Origin: MGIIb-Q1 sp964342465
GTDB taxonomy: Archaea; Thermoplasmatota; Poseidoniia; Poseidoniales; Thalassarchaeaceae
NCBI GenBank assembly: GCA_964342465.1
Contig: CAYFFQ010000017.1
Coordinates: 1 to 45,998, forward strand
Length of the DNA stretch: 45,998 nucleotides
Reading direction: 5' to 3'
Of this stretch, positions 20,775-30,582 are shown piece after piece; the first letter of the stretch is position 1, and every line of letters begins with the position of its first letter. Made by a program: the position numbers and the translations under genes. The notes below the pieces were generated by a model that had not been told where the DNA came from, made no database searches, and was given only the letters and a program-made list of their open reading frames with translations.

Positions 20775-23700
20775 TCAAAGGCTGAAACTGGAGAGTTCCT
20801 CGTTGTCGTCGATTCCAGCCTGCTTGACATTACCCTCAGCATCGATGAACTCACCAGCCTTGGTCAGGTTGCCATGAATCGCCGCCTCGTGGTCGACTGT
20901 GCGCGAAAGTTGCTGCTCGCCCAGCGTCAGTGAGATGCTCGTGGTGATGGCCTGGAGTGTCTGCAAGGCGCGGTCGCGGTGGGTGGCGGTGATCTGGTGG
21001 TCGGAGTATCTAGCCTCTTCAAAGATGGAGAGGAAGGCGTCCAACTCATGCGGCGAGGCTATCCCCCGTAGTGCCTCTCTCACTGCCCATTCGAACTCTC
21101 GGGTGGTCTCGTAGACCTTCTTCATGAAACCGTATTGGCGGAAGAATCGAACCAAGTCCTTGTAGCAGTTGAAGATGACCTGTACATATTCGTTGGCGGC
21201 TTCCAGTTGCCTCATCGTGTCGGTGAGTATTCCCTGCATGATGCTGATCTTCTTGCGCTCTGCATAGCGCTTGTACCATACTGCTGCGGTGATTGAAGCG
21301 AGCAGGAAGGCGAGAATGATGGGTAGGTAGTATTCCGGCTGAGTCCACCACGCCGCACCCTGCGCGTCGATGGGTGGGTCGCCGAGGAAGACCGTACCCT
21401 CTAGGTCATCGCCACCTACGAAGTGGGCTGACTCGGGGAAGGTGGCGATGATTCGCCAAGTGCCTTCACAAGTCTCATCCCCGCACTGGGTTCCAGTGTA
21501 TTCGGTGGAGAAGTTGGCGATTCCTCTGTCGTTGGTAGTTTCGATGGCGAGGGACTCGTTGACCCAGTCCGTTCCGTTCCAATACTGGAAGATGAAGTGG
21601 ACCGGCTGGCCGGCAACTGAAGCCTCGATGCGGTTTCTCAGGACCGCCACCGAGCCGTGAATCTCTTCACCCGGCTGGTAGCCGTTGATGCGCTCCCACG
21701 GGTCATTGAACTGCATGTCCACCTTGGAGCGCACCAGCACGAGAATATCCATTGATGAGCCGTTGAGAACCGCTGAAGTCTCCTTCTCACAACCCTTGGA
21801 GACATCTCTGTCAGGTTCGTATGAGAGACGCAGTATTCTGAATCCTTCCAACTCGTTGCCCATCGGCTCCACACCCTTGCGCGAGGGGTTCTGCTCAGGG
21901 TCACCACTGAACCAGCGGATTGCACCATCCTCATCGTCGGTGAAGGCGGTGGCGATTGGCCTCGTGTTCTGGTCGGGGTTGAGATAGATGTTGATGCACC
22001 TGCCGCCAATCGGCTGACCGTTTGACTGTTTCAGGAACGCCTCGATGTGGAACGACTCCTTCAGATAGAGGACCGGATAACTGGTTCCGTTGGAGAAGGT
22101 GTAGCGGTCGACATCGGTCTGGTATGGCCCCACTTCCGTGACTTCGAGAGTTGAGTTGGAAAAGACTGGGAAGAGATGGGTCACTGACGAGTTCTTGTAG
22201 CGCTGTCTGTCGTTGTTCTCCCAAGCGTTGTAGTCGATTGTGACGCGCGCCTGGCCTGCAAGCACGCCCTGCAGTGGACAGGTCACCTCGAAATATCCAG
22301 CCACATCCGTAGCCCCGGGGTTACATGTGACTGGCCCAGTAGTGCTCCCCTGCATCTCGTAGTAGACTCGTATCTGACGGTTGGTCAGGTTGCTTCCGAG
22401 TTCGTCGAGAAGAGTTCCCGTCACCACCATCGGCTTCTCGATGACCTCGCCCGTGTTGGGGTCGGTCTCCGAGGTGTAGACGATTTGTTGGTCGACGTCC
22501 AAGACCGTCCTTCCTATCATGGCGAATCCTTCGACATCCGAGCGTAGCACTCGGCGGAAGTGGTCGTTGCCGGGCTGATTGGTGCATGGGTCCCACTGTC
22601 CGGGGAGTGAGAGGTGGTATTCCTCAAGTGGTATCTCGCACCCTTCGTTGGGGAGGTTCTCATTGAATCGCAGAATCACATTCACCGGTCCGAATCCTTC
22701 GGGGAGGAAAGATGCTGGGTCCTGCCTCAATGCCTGTGGGTCGAGGGAGCGTTCGTAGTGAATCACACCAGCGTTTGGTACAAGTGTCGCCACCACCTGC
22801 CGATGCGGTATGTTCTCGAAGTCCATACCCTCGAAAATGACCGATACATTTCCTGAGGATTCTCCTGAAAGTGAATCTCCGAGGTCGCGCAGTCCCGGTG
22901 TCCTGTTGTCGTCAGTCACCTGAGCCGTGAATTCCCACACATCGCCGCTCTCACAGATGTTCGCCCCGGCGCATTCCGCACTGATGAGGTTGATGTAAGT
23001 CTGTGAAACCACCCAGAACTCCTGTGTCACCGATGTGCCCTTGAGTAGGGGGTCTCCGGGGAAGTCGAAGGTCATGGTGAAGTTGCCGAGTTGGTGTTCA
23101 GCTGAGATGTTCAGTGGAATCTTGAAGATGCCATTGGAATCGGTCTCTGATGAGTTCATCTCTCCAGTCGCCGACCAAGTCCAGTTGACGGCCACGTTCT
23201 TGACCGGACGGAGGGCGTTGTCCACCAGCCTCGCTTCCACGGAGGAGTTGGTGTTGCGGTAGAGGCGAGGTATGGTGTTCAGTTCGAAGTCGGTGGTACC
23301 GACTACAGTGATGTTGACATAGGCTCCTGTGGGAGCGAGAACCGTCGTCTGATTGCCGGTGAAATAGTAGTGCGAGTTGGTGAAATCTACTCTCACACCG
23401 TAGGTGGATGCTGCGTACTGACTGTACCATGACCAGTTGTAGTTGAAGACCGCCTCATTACCCATCATCGTCGGACGGCGGGCGTATCCGGTCTCCTGTG
23501 AGCCTTGGAATATGCCGTTGTGGTCGAGGTCGACCTGCAGAGCCATCGGGTCTTGGTCCCATGGATGCATTGTACGATTCGATACATTTCCGATGACCGT
23601 GAATGTCTCTCCCGTATCCATCTCGGGGATGATCTCACATCTCACCGCACTATCAGGGTCCGTCGGAGTGACCGGCCCACAGGGTGGAACATCAAAGTCA

Positions 23701-26700
23701 GCACCGTTCTGCATGGTGATGTACCAATGGGTGCCGTTGTGGTTGATGAACGGCCGCAGGCGAGCCGCCTCATCCTGAAGCGAAGCCTTCACTCCATCCC
23801 ATTCGATGGGCCACGGTTTGCCGATGCTGGCGCTGTTGAAGTCGGTTCCAGCAGCAGCCAGTCCCGGTCCGAGATAGAGCGCTCTCCACGCTCCGAAACT
23901 CGAACCGGTGAAGACGGTGGCATCCCAGAAGTAGACCGGATTGTCGGCTGAGATGATTATCTCCGCTTCGACATACATACGGTGCATCGCCTTCATCGTG
24001 AACATGTCTGTCTCATCACCTACAAGGTATGGGAATGGCCATTCACTGCCGGCAAGAGATGGGTCGACTCTGCCGATGAAGTTGTAGTCTCCGACCGGCA
24101 GTGAGGTCGTCGTGTAATTGTACACACCTTGGATGACATGGGTCTTGGAGGCGTTGTCCCAGATGACCCTCTCATATCCACCAGGGAGCATTCCGGGGCC
24201 ATTGTCCATGGTCGAGTTCCACACCACCTGTTCCCATATTCCGGCATTACCGTTGGCCTGTACGAATGTCAGTGAGCACCAGCCGTTGGTGTCGGTGCGA
24301 TACCCCATTCCGTAGCCAGTGAAGTTGGTCGGTGAAGAGCGGTTTCCGAACGGACCACCTGAGACTTCGAAGGTGATTGGTGCATGTTTGATTCTCTTGT
24401 CGAAGAAACCGCGGTCCCAATCAGCGGAATAGTGTGCCTTGAAATCAAGCCATAGTGGTTGCTCGTCGCTTCTGAAATAGAACCACGCCACATAATCAAC
24501 AGTCAGGTTGGCCTTCACGCCCACCGACTTCGGTATCGATGAGGCGCCATCATGAATGAACATCTCAGTCACTTCAGCGGTCACTGTGTAGGTGGTGTTG
24601 TCGCCCACATGGATATCCTCCGGATAGAGGAACTGCCCCACTTCGAAGAACCCATAGTCGTTGGTCAGAACATCGATTGTCTCAAGAGCGGTCGTCCCAT
24701 TGTCCGTCCACACGATACTGACGCGCACGGGGAGTTGGGGTGCTGCCTCGAATTGTGAAGTGGACATGTTGAGCCATTCGACCCATCCCCTGAACAGGGC
24801 TGGGCTGGAGGCGTCCATCCACAGGTCGTCAGGCAAACTCACATTGACTCTTGTGGGAATCTTGTCGTTCTTGTCCATCATGCAGTCGTTATCATGGTCC
24901 CAATCCGATGAGAGGGAGCCGTTGTAGCACGGGTAGGAGTTGGAACCCTCTTCGAGCACATCGTAATCGTTGTCCACATGGGTGTCGTTGTCATCGTCGT
25001 CGTCGATTACGTCGGGGCCGGTGGAGGAATTGAGTGGGTTGGCGATTCCTTCGCCGTTTCCGTAGTCGTCGTGGTCCCACGGATTGGTCGACTCTCGGCC
25101 ATATCGGGTCGGCCAGAGAAGAATCTCGTCTCTGTCCTTCATGCCGTCCTCATCGTCGTCCTCATCCTCGTCATCGCGCTGACCGTCGTTGTCGTGGTCC
25201 CACGGAGAGACGAGAGGTGTTGGGCCAGCGAGTTCCTGGGCGTTGGTGCGGCCGTCGCCGTCCCAATCATCGTCGCCCCAGTTGGGTATTCCGTCATTGT
25301 CGTGGTCCCAGATGAACTGTTCCTCGCCTGAGAAGCAGCCGGGCGTCGCTTCCTGAGCGACGTCGGAGTTTCCGTCGTTATCGTCATCCCAATCCTCGCC
25401 GTCGGGTACGCCATCGTTGTCATTGTCGACATCGTAGTATTCGGGGAAGAGGAGGCCTTGGCCCATCACCCCCTTGTCCCATACCGCCTGATACCAGCCA
25501 TCTCCATCGGGGTCGGAATCCTGACCGTCATCATCGTTGTCGACACAGTTGATGCCGGTGAAGAAGTTGCCAGGTGGCTGGGTGCCGGCATCATCATCGA
25601 GGTCGTTGTTGGTATCGACCTCGAAGAAATCCCAAATTCCATCATTGTCGTCATCAACATCCCACAGGTCGTAGATAGCGTCGAAATCGTCGTCGAGGTC
25701 GGCGGTATCGTTGAACATACAGGTCGGGTCGATGATGGTACCATTCAGATTGAGTGGTTGGCCACAGTCATCGTCGGGGTCAACCTCATCATCGAGATGG
25801 TCGGCGAACTCGTCGGGGAAGAAGTTGCCGTTGGTGTCCTGATTCCAACTGAACAAACCCCACTTGAGGCCGAGCCAAGCGGTGAACAGTTCGCGGTTGT
25901 GGTCGAGAGCTGAATAGTTGGATGAGGCGAACACCATGGTGCCCCACTCATAGTGGTAACACTGTGAATTGCACATCCAGTTCTGGGCCGAGTTCGCCCC
26001 ATCGTACGGTCCATCGGAGTATGATGCATCGGGTCTGGTCGAGTACGGCACGCCGATTTGCGCCCCGAAACCGTTCAGTGGGTAGCCGTATTGAAGAGCG
26101 TATTCGTATCCGCAGACCAAACCGGTCGAGGCGACCCCACTCGCCTGTTGTGGTTGAATGATGAAGCCGCACTGGCCAAAGTCCACGGTTCCCCCCATCT
26201 TCGGGTCATCGACATCGAGTATTCCGTCGTTGCCTTCATCTTGGTCCCACCAATTGGGCATGCCGTCAGCATCTTGGTCAATATCCAATCCATTCTGTAG
26301 CGTGTCACCATCGCCATCGATGTCCCACTTGTTGTCACCATTCCACGATGACCAGCGCGAGAGGAAAATCCACCAGAACTCCGGTACGACTCCCGAGGTC
26401 GGTGGGTTGGTCGTACCGTCGAATCCGTTGTAGTTTAGGATGAAGTTCTGTGAGGTGGTGAACGGATTGAACAGGAAAGTCATGTTCCAGTGGTCAGTGA
26501 CGTTGTCCGTGTAGCGTGATGAGTCACCGCTGCCGTCGAGGTCGTCTCCATCTCCCAGTGGATACCAAGAACGGTAGAAACTGTCAGTGGTGTCCTGGTC
26601 GACCACACCACAATTCCCGTCATCAGGGTCGAAGAGGTCGGCTATGCCATCGTTGTCGTCATCCCAGTCCTCGTCGTTCTGTAGCCCATCTCCATCAACA

Positions 26701-28526
26701 TCCGTGTCGATGTCATTGGGTCCGTCGTCGCGGTAACGGCTACCATTCAACTGGTGAATGTCGTTGTCATTGTCGAGGTCACAGTCATCGTCGATGTCCA
26801 TGAAATCGGGAATGCCGTCATTATCGTCATCAACATCCTCGTAATTCAGGATTCCATCGCCATCCCAATCGTTGTTTCCGGTGTACGACGCTCGCTCGGT
26901 TGTGCACAGAAGATTGGAGCCACCGGGGTTGCCGTCACCGTCTCCATCCACATTGGGGTCGTAGTTGGAGTTCCACTCACAGTTCCAGGTGTTGACCGTC
27001 GCTGTGGGGTGCAAGGGGTATGGGTCGACCTCATTCTCGAGACCGTCGTCGTCCAAGTCCCATGAGAGGTTGTTGGCGTTCCATCCCGGCTCAAAAAGTG
27101 GATTGTCGGGGTTGGCGGTTCCACCCATGTCGCTATCGAACCAGTCCCAAACATGGTCATAATCGAAGTCGATGGCGCGCCAGCGGTCGTTGTCGCTGTC
27201 CCAATCGTAATCGAGTTCGCAGTCGATACCCGCGACTCCGTCGGTGTCGCCACCCGGTGTCTGGTAAGGAGAAGTGTCGGTTCTGGTGTAGTCGTTCAAG
27301 CCGTCGCCGTTGACATCCAAGTCCCAGCACACATCGCGGATTCCATCATTGTCATCATCGGGGTCTGACATGTCGAAGATTCCGTCGTTGTCGTCATCCG
27401 CATCGACATTGTTCGGACTTCCATCATTGTCGCCGTCAGCATCCAAGAAGTTCGGGATGCCGTCGCCATCGAGGTCCCCATCGTGAATCGAGGTGAAGGC
27501 GGGATTGTTGGGATGGAAGAGTGCTTCCAAGGTAACGAAGTTGAGACCGCCGCTGTAGGTGCGATAGTCGGTATGTTGCCAGACCACGGCAGCGTCGAAG
27601 TTGCCTGTTGACTGCATGCTCGCAGTCACAGATGAGTCGTACGGATGTGCATCGTTCCAATCGAGAACTCCATCGTTGTCGTCATCGTCATCGAAGTAAT
27701 CTCTATCACCGTCCGCATCGTTGTCACACGGCCATGAGAATTGGTCTATGCGGCCATCGTTGTCGTCATCCTCGTCATAACTCTCACGACCGGAGCCATC
27801 CATGTCCTCGTCAGGCACACCATCGTTGTCATGGTCCCACGGATTTTGGTCGACGCGGTAGCCAAACCCTACTGCTTGGTTGGTGGCTGGATGGATGACC
27901 GTCGCGTTCACATACCGGTCTGATGTCACATTGGTGGGGTCCGCTCCCTGATTCCAATCGATAGGCCCCTCAAGGATTCCGTCGTTGTCGTCGTCCCAAT
28001 CCTCATGGTCGAGGATTCCATCATTGTCGTGGTCGAAGGGGTCGGTGGCGGCACAACCGTCAAACCGCTCGATGAGGTCATAGATGCCGTCATTGTCATC
28101 ATCGAGGTCATCGAGGTCATTGATGCCGTCGTTGTCGTGGTCTTCGGTATTGGTCTCTTCGAGATGCAGACCGAAACTATCCCTCCTCAGGTCAATGAGA
28201 GAGGTGTCGGAAATCTTTCCGTAAAGCACACCGGGGTCTCCGTACTGTGGGTCCAACAGGGCAGGGTGCATCTCTTCACCCCACATGAATGGAGATGTGG
28301 CGGAGGACTCTCTCCAGTCTTGGTCGTAGGTTTGGATGGCCTTTCGCTCACCAATGACTCCGATTGACAACTCACCGGATTCTGAATCAGATTCAACCAG
28401 TTCATTCCACGGCAGAGATGCGAGAACGCTCATCAGCATCAGCATCACCATCGAAAACGCGGCCACGCCGCCGTCATTGCTCTCCACTCTTTCCTCTCTT
28501 TCCTTCAAGTCACATTTCGGCATCAT
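20775..28526 (-). CDS. giant Asp-repeat surface protein with cytoplasmic DUF4129-like domain
   Basis: 2583 residues. A signal or N-terminal membrane helix lies at residues 22-40 (AAFSMVMLMLMSVLASLPW). Residues about 125-1225 hold dozens of thrombospondin type 3-like calcium loops (DHDNDGIPD, DDDNDGI, DWDDDNDG). Residues about 1240-2390 are beta-rich, Ig/carboxypeptidase-regulatory-like domains with many N-x-S/T sequons (NNTTYTV, YNYTTTS). A membrane helix follows at about 2397-2417 (YYLPIILAFLLASITAAVW). The 166-residue cytoplasmic tail contains a coiled segment and VYETTREFEWAVREAL…ELDAFLSIFEEARYSDH, which matches the DUF4129 pattern (T-x-R-E-F … F-E-x-A-R-Y-S). DUF4129 normally occurs at the end of transglutaminase-like membrane proteins. 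The role is probably calcium-stabilised adhesion coupled to something inside the cell. Confidence 0.85.
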   Translation of the reverse strand: MMPKCDLKEREERVESNDGGVAAFSMVMLMLMSVLASLPWNELVESDSESGELSIGVIGERKAIQTYDQDWRESSATSPFMWGEEMHPALLDPQYGDPGVLYGKISDTSLIDLRRDSFGLHLEETNTEDHDNDGINDLDDLDDDNDGIYDLIERFDGCAATDPFDHDNDGILDHEDWDDDNDGILEGPIDWNQGADPTNVTSDRYVNATVIHPATNQAVGFGYRVDQNPWDHDNDGVPDEDMDGSGRESYDEDDDNDGRIDQFSWPCDNDADGDRDYFDDDDDNDGVLDWNDAHPYDSSVTASMQSTGNFDAAVVWQHTDYRTYSGGLNFVTLEALFHPNNPAFTSIHDGDLDGDGIPNFLDADGDNDGSPNNVDADDDNDGIFDMSDPDDDNDGIRDVCWDLDVNGDGLNDYTRTDTSPYQTPGGDTDGVAGIDCELDYDWDSDNDRWRAIDFDYDHVWDWFDSDMGGTANPDNPLFEPGWNANNLSWDLDDDGLENEVDPYPLHPTATVNTWNCEWNSNYDPNVDGDGDGNPGGSNLLCTTERASYTGNNDWDGDGILNYEDVDDDNDGIPDFMDIDDDCDLDNDNDIHQLNGSRYRDDGPNDIDTDVDGDGLQNDEDWDDDNDGIADLFDPDDGNCGVVDQDTTDSFYRSWYPLGDGDDLDGSGDSSRYTDNVTDHWNMTFLFNPFTTSQNFILNYNGFDGTTNPPTSGVVPEFWWIFLSRWSSWNGDNKWDIDGDGDTLQNGLDIDQDADGMPNWWDQDEGNDGILDVDDPKMGGTVDFGQCGFIIQPQQASGVASTGLVCGYEYALQYGYPLNGFGAQIGVPYSTRPDASYSDGPYDGANSAQNWMCNSQCYHYEWGTMVFASSNYSALDHNRELFTAWLGLKWGLFSWNQDTNGNFFPDEFADHLDDEVDPDDDCGQPLNLNGTIIDPTCMFNDTADLDDDFDAIYDLWDVDDDNDGIWDFFEVDTNNDLDDDAGTQPPGNFFTGINCVDNDDDGQDSDPDGDGWYQAVWDKGVMGQGLLFPEYYDVDNDNDGVPDGEDWDDDNDGNSDVAQEATPGCFSGEEQFIWDHDNDGIPNWGDDDWDGDGRTNAQELAGPTPLVSPWDHDNDGQRDDEDEDDDEDGMKDRDEILLWPTRYGRESTNPWDHDDYGNGEGIANPLNSSTGPDVIDDDDDNDTHVDNDYDVLEEGSNSYPCYNGSLSSDWDHDNDCMMDKNDKIPTRVNVSLPDDLWMDASSPALFRGWVEWLNMSTSQFEAAPQLPVRVSIVWTDNGTTALETIDVLTNDYGFFEVGQFLYPEDIHVGDNTTYTVTAEVTEMFIHDGASSIPKSVGVKANLTVDYVAWFYFRSDEQPLWLDFKAHYSADWDRGFFDKRIKHAPITFEVSGGPFGNRSSPTNFTGYGMGYRTDTNGWCSLTFVQANGNAGIWEQVVWNSTMDNGPGMLPGGYERVIWDNASKTHVIQGVYNYTTTSLPVGDYNFIGRVDPSLAGSEWPFPYLVGDETDMFTMKAMHRMYVEAEIIISADNPVYFWDATVFTGSSFGAWRALYLGPGLAAAGTDFNSASIGKPWPIEWDGVKASLQDEAARLRPFINHNGTHWYITMQNGADFDVPPCGPVTPTDPDSAVRCEIIPEMDTGETFTVIGNVSNRTMHPWDQDPMALQVDLDHNGIFQGSQETGYARRPTMMGNEAVFNYNWSWYSQYAASTYGVRVDFTNSHYYFTGNQTTVLAPTGAYVNITVVGTTDFELNTIPRLYRNTNSSVEARLVDNALRPVKNVAVNWTWSATGEMNSSETDSNGIFKIPLNISAEHQLGNFTMTFDFPGDPLLKGTSVTQEFWVVSQTYINLISAECAGANICESGDVWEFTAQVTDDNRTPGLRDLGDSLSGESSGNVSVIFEGMDFENIPHRQVVATLVPNAGVIHYERSLDPQALRQDPASFLPEGFGPVNVILRFNENLPNEGCEIPLEEYHLSLPGQWDPCTNQPGNDHFRRVLRSDVEGFAMIGRTVLDVDQQIVYTSETDPNTGEVIEKPMVVTGTLLDELGSNLTNRQIRVYYEMQGSTTGPVTCNPGATDVAGYFEVTCPLQGVLAGQARVTIDYNAWENNDRQRYKNSSVTHLFPVFSNSTLEVTEVGPYQTDVDRYTFSNGTSYPVLYLKESFHIEAFLKQSNGQPIGGRCINIYLNPDQNTRPIATAFTDDEDGAIRWFSGDPEQNPSRKGVEPMGNELEGFRILRLSYEPDRDVSKGCEKETSAVLNGSSMDILVLVRSKVDMQFNDPWERINGYQPGEEIHGSVAVLRNRIEASVAGQPVHFIFQYWNGTDWVNESLAIETTNDRGIANFSTEYTGTQCGDETCEGTWRIIATFPESAHFVGGDDLEGTVFLGDPPIDAQGAAWWTQPEYYLPIILAFLLASITAAVWYKRYAERKKISIMQGILTDTMRQLEAANEYVQVIFNCYKDLVRFFRQYGFMKKVYETTREFEWAVREALRGIASPHELDAFLSIFEEARYSDHQITATHRDRALQTLQAITTSISLTLGEQQLSRTVDHEAAIHGNLTKAGEFIDAEGNVKQAGIDDNEELSSFSL

Positions 28527-28707
28527 ATCACCCGTTGAAGCACCTCGCCACTCACGCTTGTTATATCAACGAGTCGGCGGCGATGTGCTCGGTTGTATCA
28601 CACGATTAAATGAGTATCATCGCTGGTTCTGTCCACATCATCACGGTGAGTGGTTTGAACATCATTGATGTGTTGGAAAATATGGGTCAGAGACACCTTG
28701 CCCTGAT

Positions 28708-28746
28708 AAAAAAAAAGGGTTGCGGCACCCCGGGGGCAGAGCCCCC
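28708..28746 (-). terminator. hairpin plus T-run terminator after the Asp/Gln repeat protein gene
   Basis: On the minus strand the perfect stem GGGGGC/GCCCCC (28741-28746 with 28732-28737, 3-nt loop) is followed 15 nt later by nine T residues (28716-28708). It lies 85-123 nt past the stop of the gene at 28831-30561. The remaining part of 28527-28830 holds only the upstream region of the 2583-residue protein gene, with no gene in it. Confidence 0.65.
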
Positions 28747-28830
28747 TGAGGCGCCTGGCACCACTCCGCCGAAGCGGGTGGGGTCTTGAGTTGGTGGTGA
28801 GTATCAGACTCCTTGACGGTGGTTGGTGTT

Positions 28831-30561
28831 TCAGTTCTCGAAAACATCGAGGATGCCGTCGTTGTCGTCGTCATCGTCGAGGTGGTCGTCCAAGCCGTCG
28901 TTGTCGTGGTCGAACTGGCCGGTCAGGTCATTTCCATCGTTGTGCTCGTACCAGTCAGACAGGCCGTCGTTGTCGTCGTCCGTGTCCGTCTTGTCTTCAA
29001 GTCCATCGTTGTCGTGGTCATACCTGTAGCTGCCGGTTGCGCCGTCGAATTCGTCAACGTCGAGTATATCGTCGTTGTCGTCATCGTCGTCCACTCCGTC
29101 GTTCAAGCCGTCGTTGTCGTGGTCGCGCATGGCGCTGCTGCCATTCTCGTAGACATCGTTGTGGTTGTCGATACCATCGTTGTCGATGTCCATGTCGACA
29201 TTGTCAGGGATCCCGTCGTTGTCATGGTCGTAGATGTTGGTGTTGGGGTCGCCGTCGTTGACTTCCTCTTGGTCGTCGATTCCGTCGCCATCATCATCGT
29301 TGTCTTCAGCATCGTTGATGCCGTCGTTGTCGTGGTCCTCTGGTGACGAGTCAATCACATCTGGGATGCCATCGTTGTCATCATCGGTGTCGATGTCGTC
29401 GGGAATACCGTCGCCGTCGTTGTCGTTCTCACCATTCTGTTCCTGGTTGTCGAGCTGTTGACCCTGCTGCTGGTCGGACTGCTGGCCCTGCTGGCCTTGT
29501 TGGCCGTTCTGGGTCTGGCCCTGCTGCTGCTGGTTCTGACCATTTTGGTTCTGGCCGTTCTGGTCCTGCTGTTGTTGCTGACCTTGCTGACCTCCCTGCT
29601 GACCACCCTGCTGCTGCTGACCCTGTCCATTGTCCTGCTGCTGGCCCTGCTGGCCCTGCTGGCCTTGCTGGCCTTGCTGGCCCTGCTGACCCTGCTGGCC
29701 TTGCTGGCCTTGCTGGCCCTGCTGGCCGGACTGCTGTCCTTGCTGGCCCTGCTGGCCCTGCTGGCCTTGCTGACCTTGCTGGCCTTGCTGACCTTGCTGG
29801 CCCTGCTGACCTTGCTGACCTTGCTGGCCCTGCTGACCTTGGCCCTGACCTTGGCCCTGACCTTGGCCTTGACCTTGGCCCTGACCTTGGCCNNNNNNNN
29901 NNNNNNNNNNNNNNNNNNNNNNNNNNNNNNNNNNNNNNNNNNNNNNNNNNNNNNNNNNNNNNNNNNNNNNNNNNNNNNNNNNNNNNNNNNNNCCCTGACC
30001 TTGGCCCTGACCTTGGCCTTGACCTTGGCCCTGACCTTGGCCTTGACTTTGCTGGTCAGACCCGCCGCCGCCAGAGGTGTCTCCGTCGCCGGAGCCATCC
30101 TGTGGCTGCTGGTAGTCTGGGTCGTAGGCGTCGGGAATTCCGTCGCCGTCAGAGTCAGAGTACTCTCCATCGTTCGGATCGTTCGGGAACGGGTCCGTCG
30201 AGTCCGGCCTTCCGTCGCCGTCAGTGTCCGCACTGTTGGGGTTGGTACCCCGTGCGTACTCTTGGGCGTTCGAGAGACCGTCACCGTCGGGGTCGCCGTT
30301 GGCGTCGCCACCGGAGTTCGGGTTGAGGCCGTTGGCCACCTCCCATCCGTCCGGCAGACCGTCCCCGTCGGTGTCTGCGTTCGTCATATCCGTTCCGTGC
30401 GATTGCTCTTCAGCGTTGGTCAGACCATCGCCGTCCCAGTCGGCCCCACCATCGGAGGGGTCGAGCGGGTCGGTTCCATCTCCCGATGCAGCTGCTGCTG
30501 ACATCAGAATCATCAATAGTGCGACCAACACACTCAGGTTCTTTCGGTTCATTTCTTTCAT
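28831..30561 (-). CDS. secreted protein with Asp-rich calcium repeats and a Gln/Gly low-complexity core
   Basis: 576 residues as assembled, interrupted by a 100-N gap, so the true length is unknown. A signal peptide covers residues 1-26 (LSVLVALLMILMSAAAASG); ATGs at 30561 and 30552 are both possible, with GGAG just upstream. Residues 27-155 have thrombospondin type 3/EF-like loops (DWDGDGLTNAEE, DTDGDGLPDGWE). The core is (GQ)n, then (GQQ)n, then QQ/NG-rich. The C-terminal part from about residue 395 returns to Asp loops (DHDNDGINDAEDNDDDGDG) and ends at VFEN without an anchor. Both sides of the gap are in the same GQ frame, so one gene spans it. The likely role is an extracellular matrix or adhesive protein retained non-covalently. 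Confidence 0.85.
   Translation of the reverse strand: MKEMNRKNLSVLVALLMILMSAAAASGDGTDPLDPSDGGADWDGDGLTNAEEQSHGTDMTNADTDGDGLPDGWEVANGLNPNSGGDANGDPDGDGLSNAQEYARGTNPNSADTDGDGRPDSTDPFPNDPNDGEYSDSDGDGIPDAYDPDYQQPQDGSGDGDTSGGGGSDQQSQGQGQGQGQGQGQGQGQXXXXXXXXXXXXXXXXXXXXXXXXXXXXXXXXXXGQGQGQGQGQGQGQGQGQGQQGQQGQQGQQGQQGQQGQQGQQGQQGQQGQQGQQSGQQGQQGQQGQQGQQGQQGQQGQQGQQGQQQDNGQGQQQQGGQQGGQQGQQQQQDQNGQNQNGQNQQQQGQTQNGQQGQQGQQSDQQQGQQLDNQEQNGENDNDGDGIPDDIDTDDDNDGIPDVIDSSPEDHDNDGINDAEDNDDDGDGIDDQEEVNDGDPNTNIYDHDNDGIPDNVDMDIDNDGIDNHNDVYENGSSAMRDHDNDGLNDGVDDDDDNDDILDVDEFDGATGSYRYDHDNDGLEDKTDTDDDNDGLSDWYEHNDGNDLTGQFDHDNDGLDDHLDDDDDNDGILDVFEN
29893..29992. other. assembly gap of 100 N inside the GQ repeat
   Basis: Exactly 100 N flanked on both sides by the 12-bp coding period CTTGGCCCTGAC (GQGQ on the minus strand). 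Repeat collapse is the obvious cause, so repeat number here is not known. Confidence 0.99.
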
Positions 30562-30582
30562 TTCTCCTTTTTTTCAAATTGC

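Noticed and set aside
20049..20933. Several open frames on both strands in the repeat region
   Set aside because: Translations are Leu/Trp/Arg/Ala-rich, change phase between repeat copies and overlap the end of the giant protein gene. They are better explained as noncoding repeats.
24978..29346. Long plus-strand frames rich in Val-Ile or Arg-Cys opposite the Asp-rich proteins
   Set aside because: They are complements of repeated GAT/GAC codons. The minus strand carries signal peptides, domains and membrane anchors; the plus strand does not.
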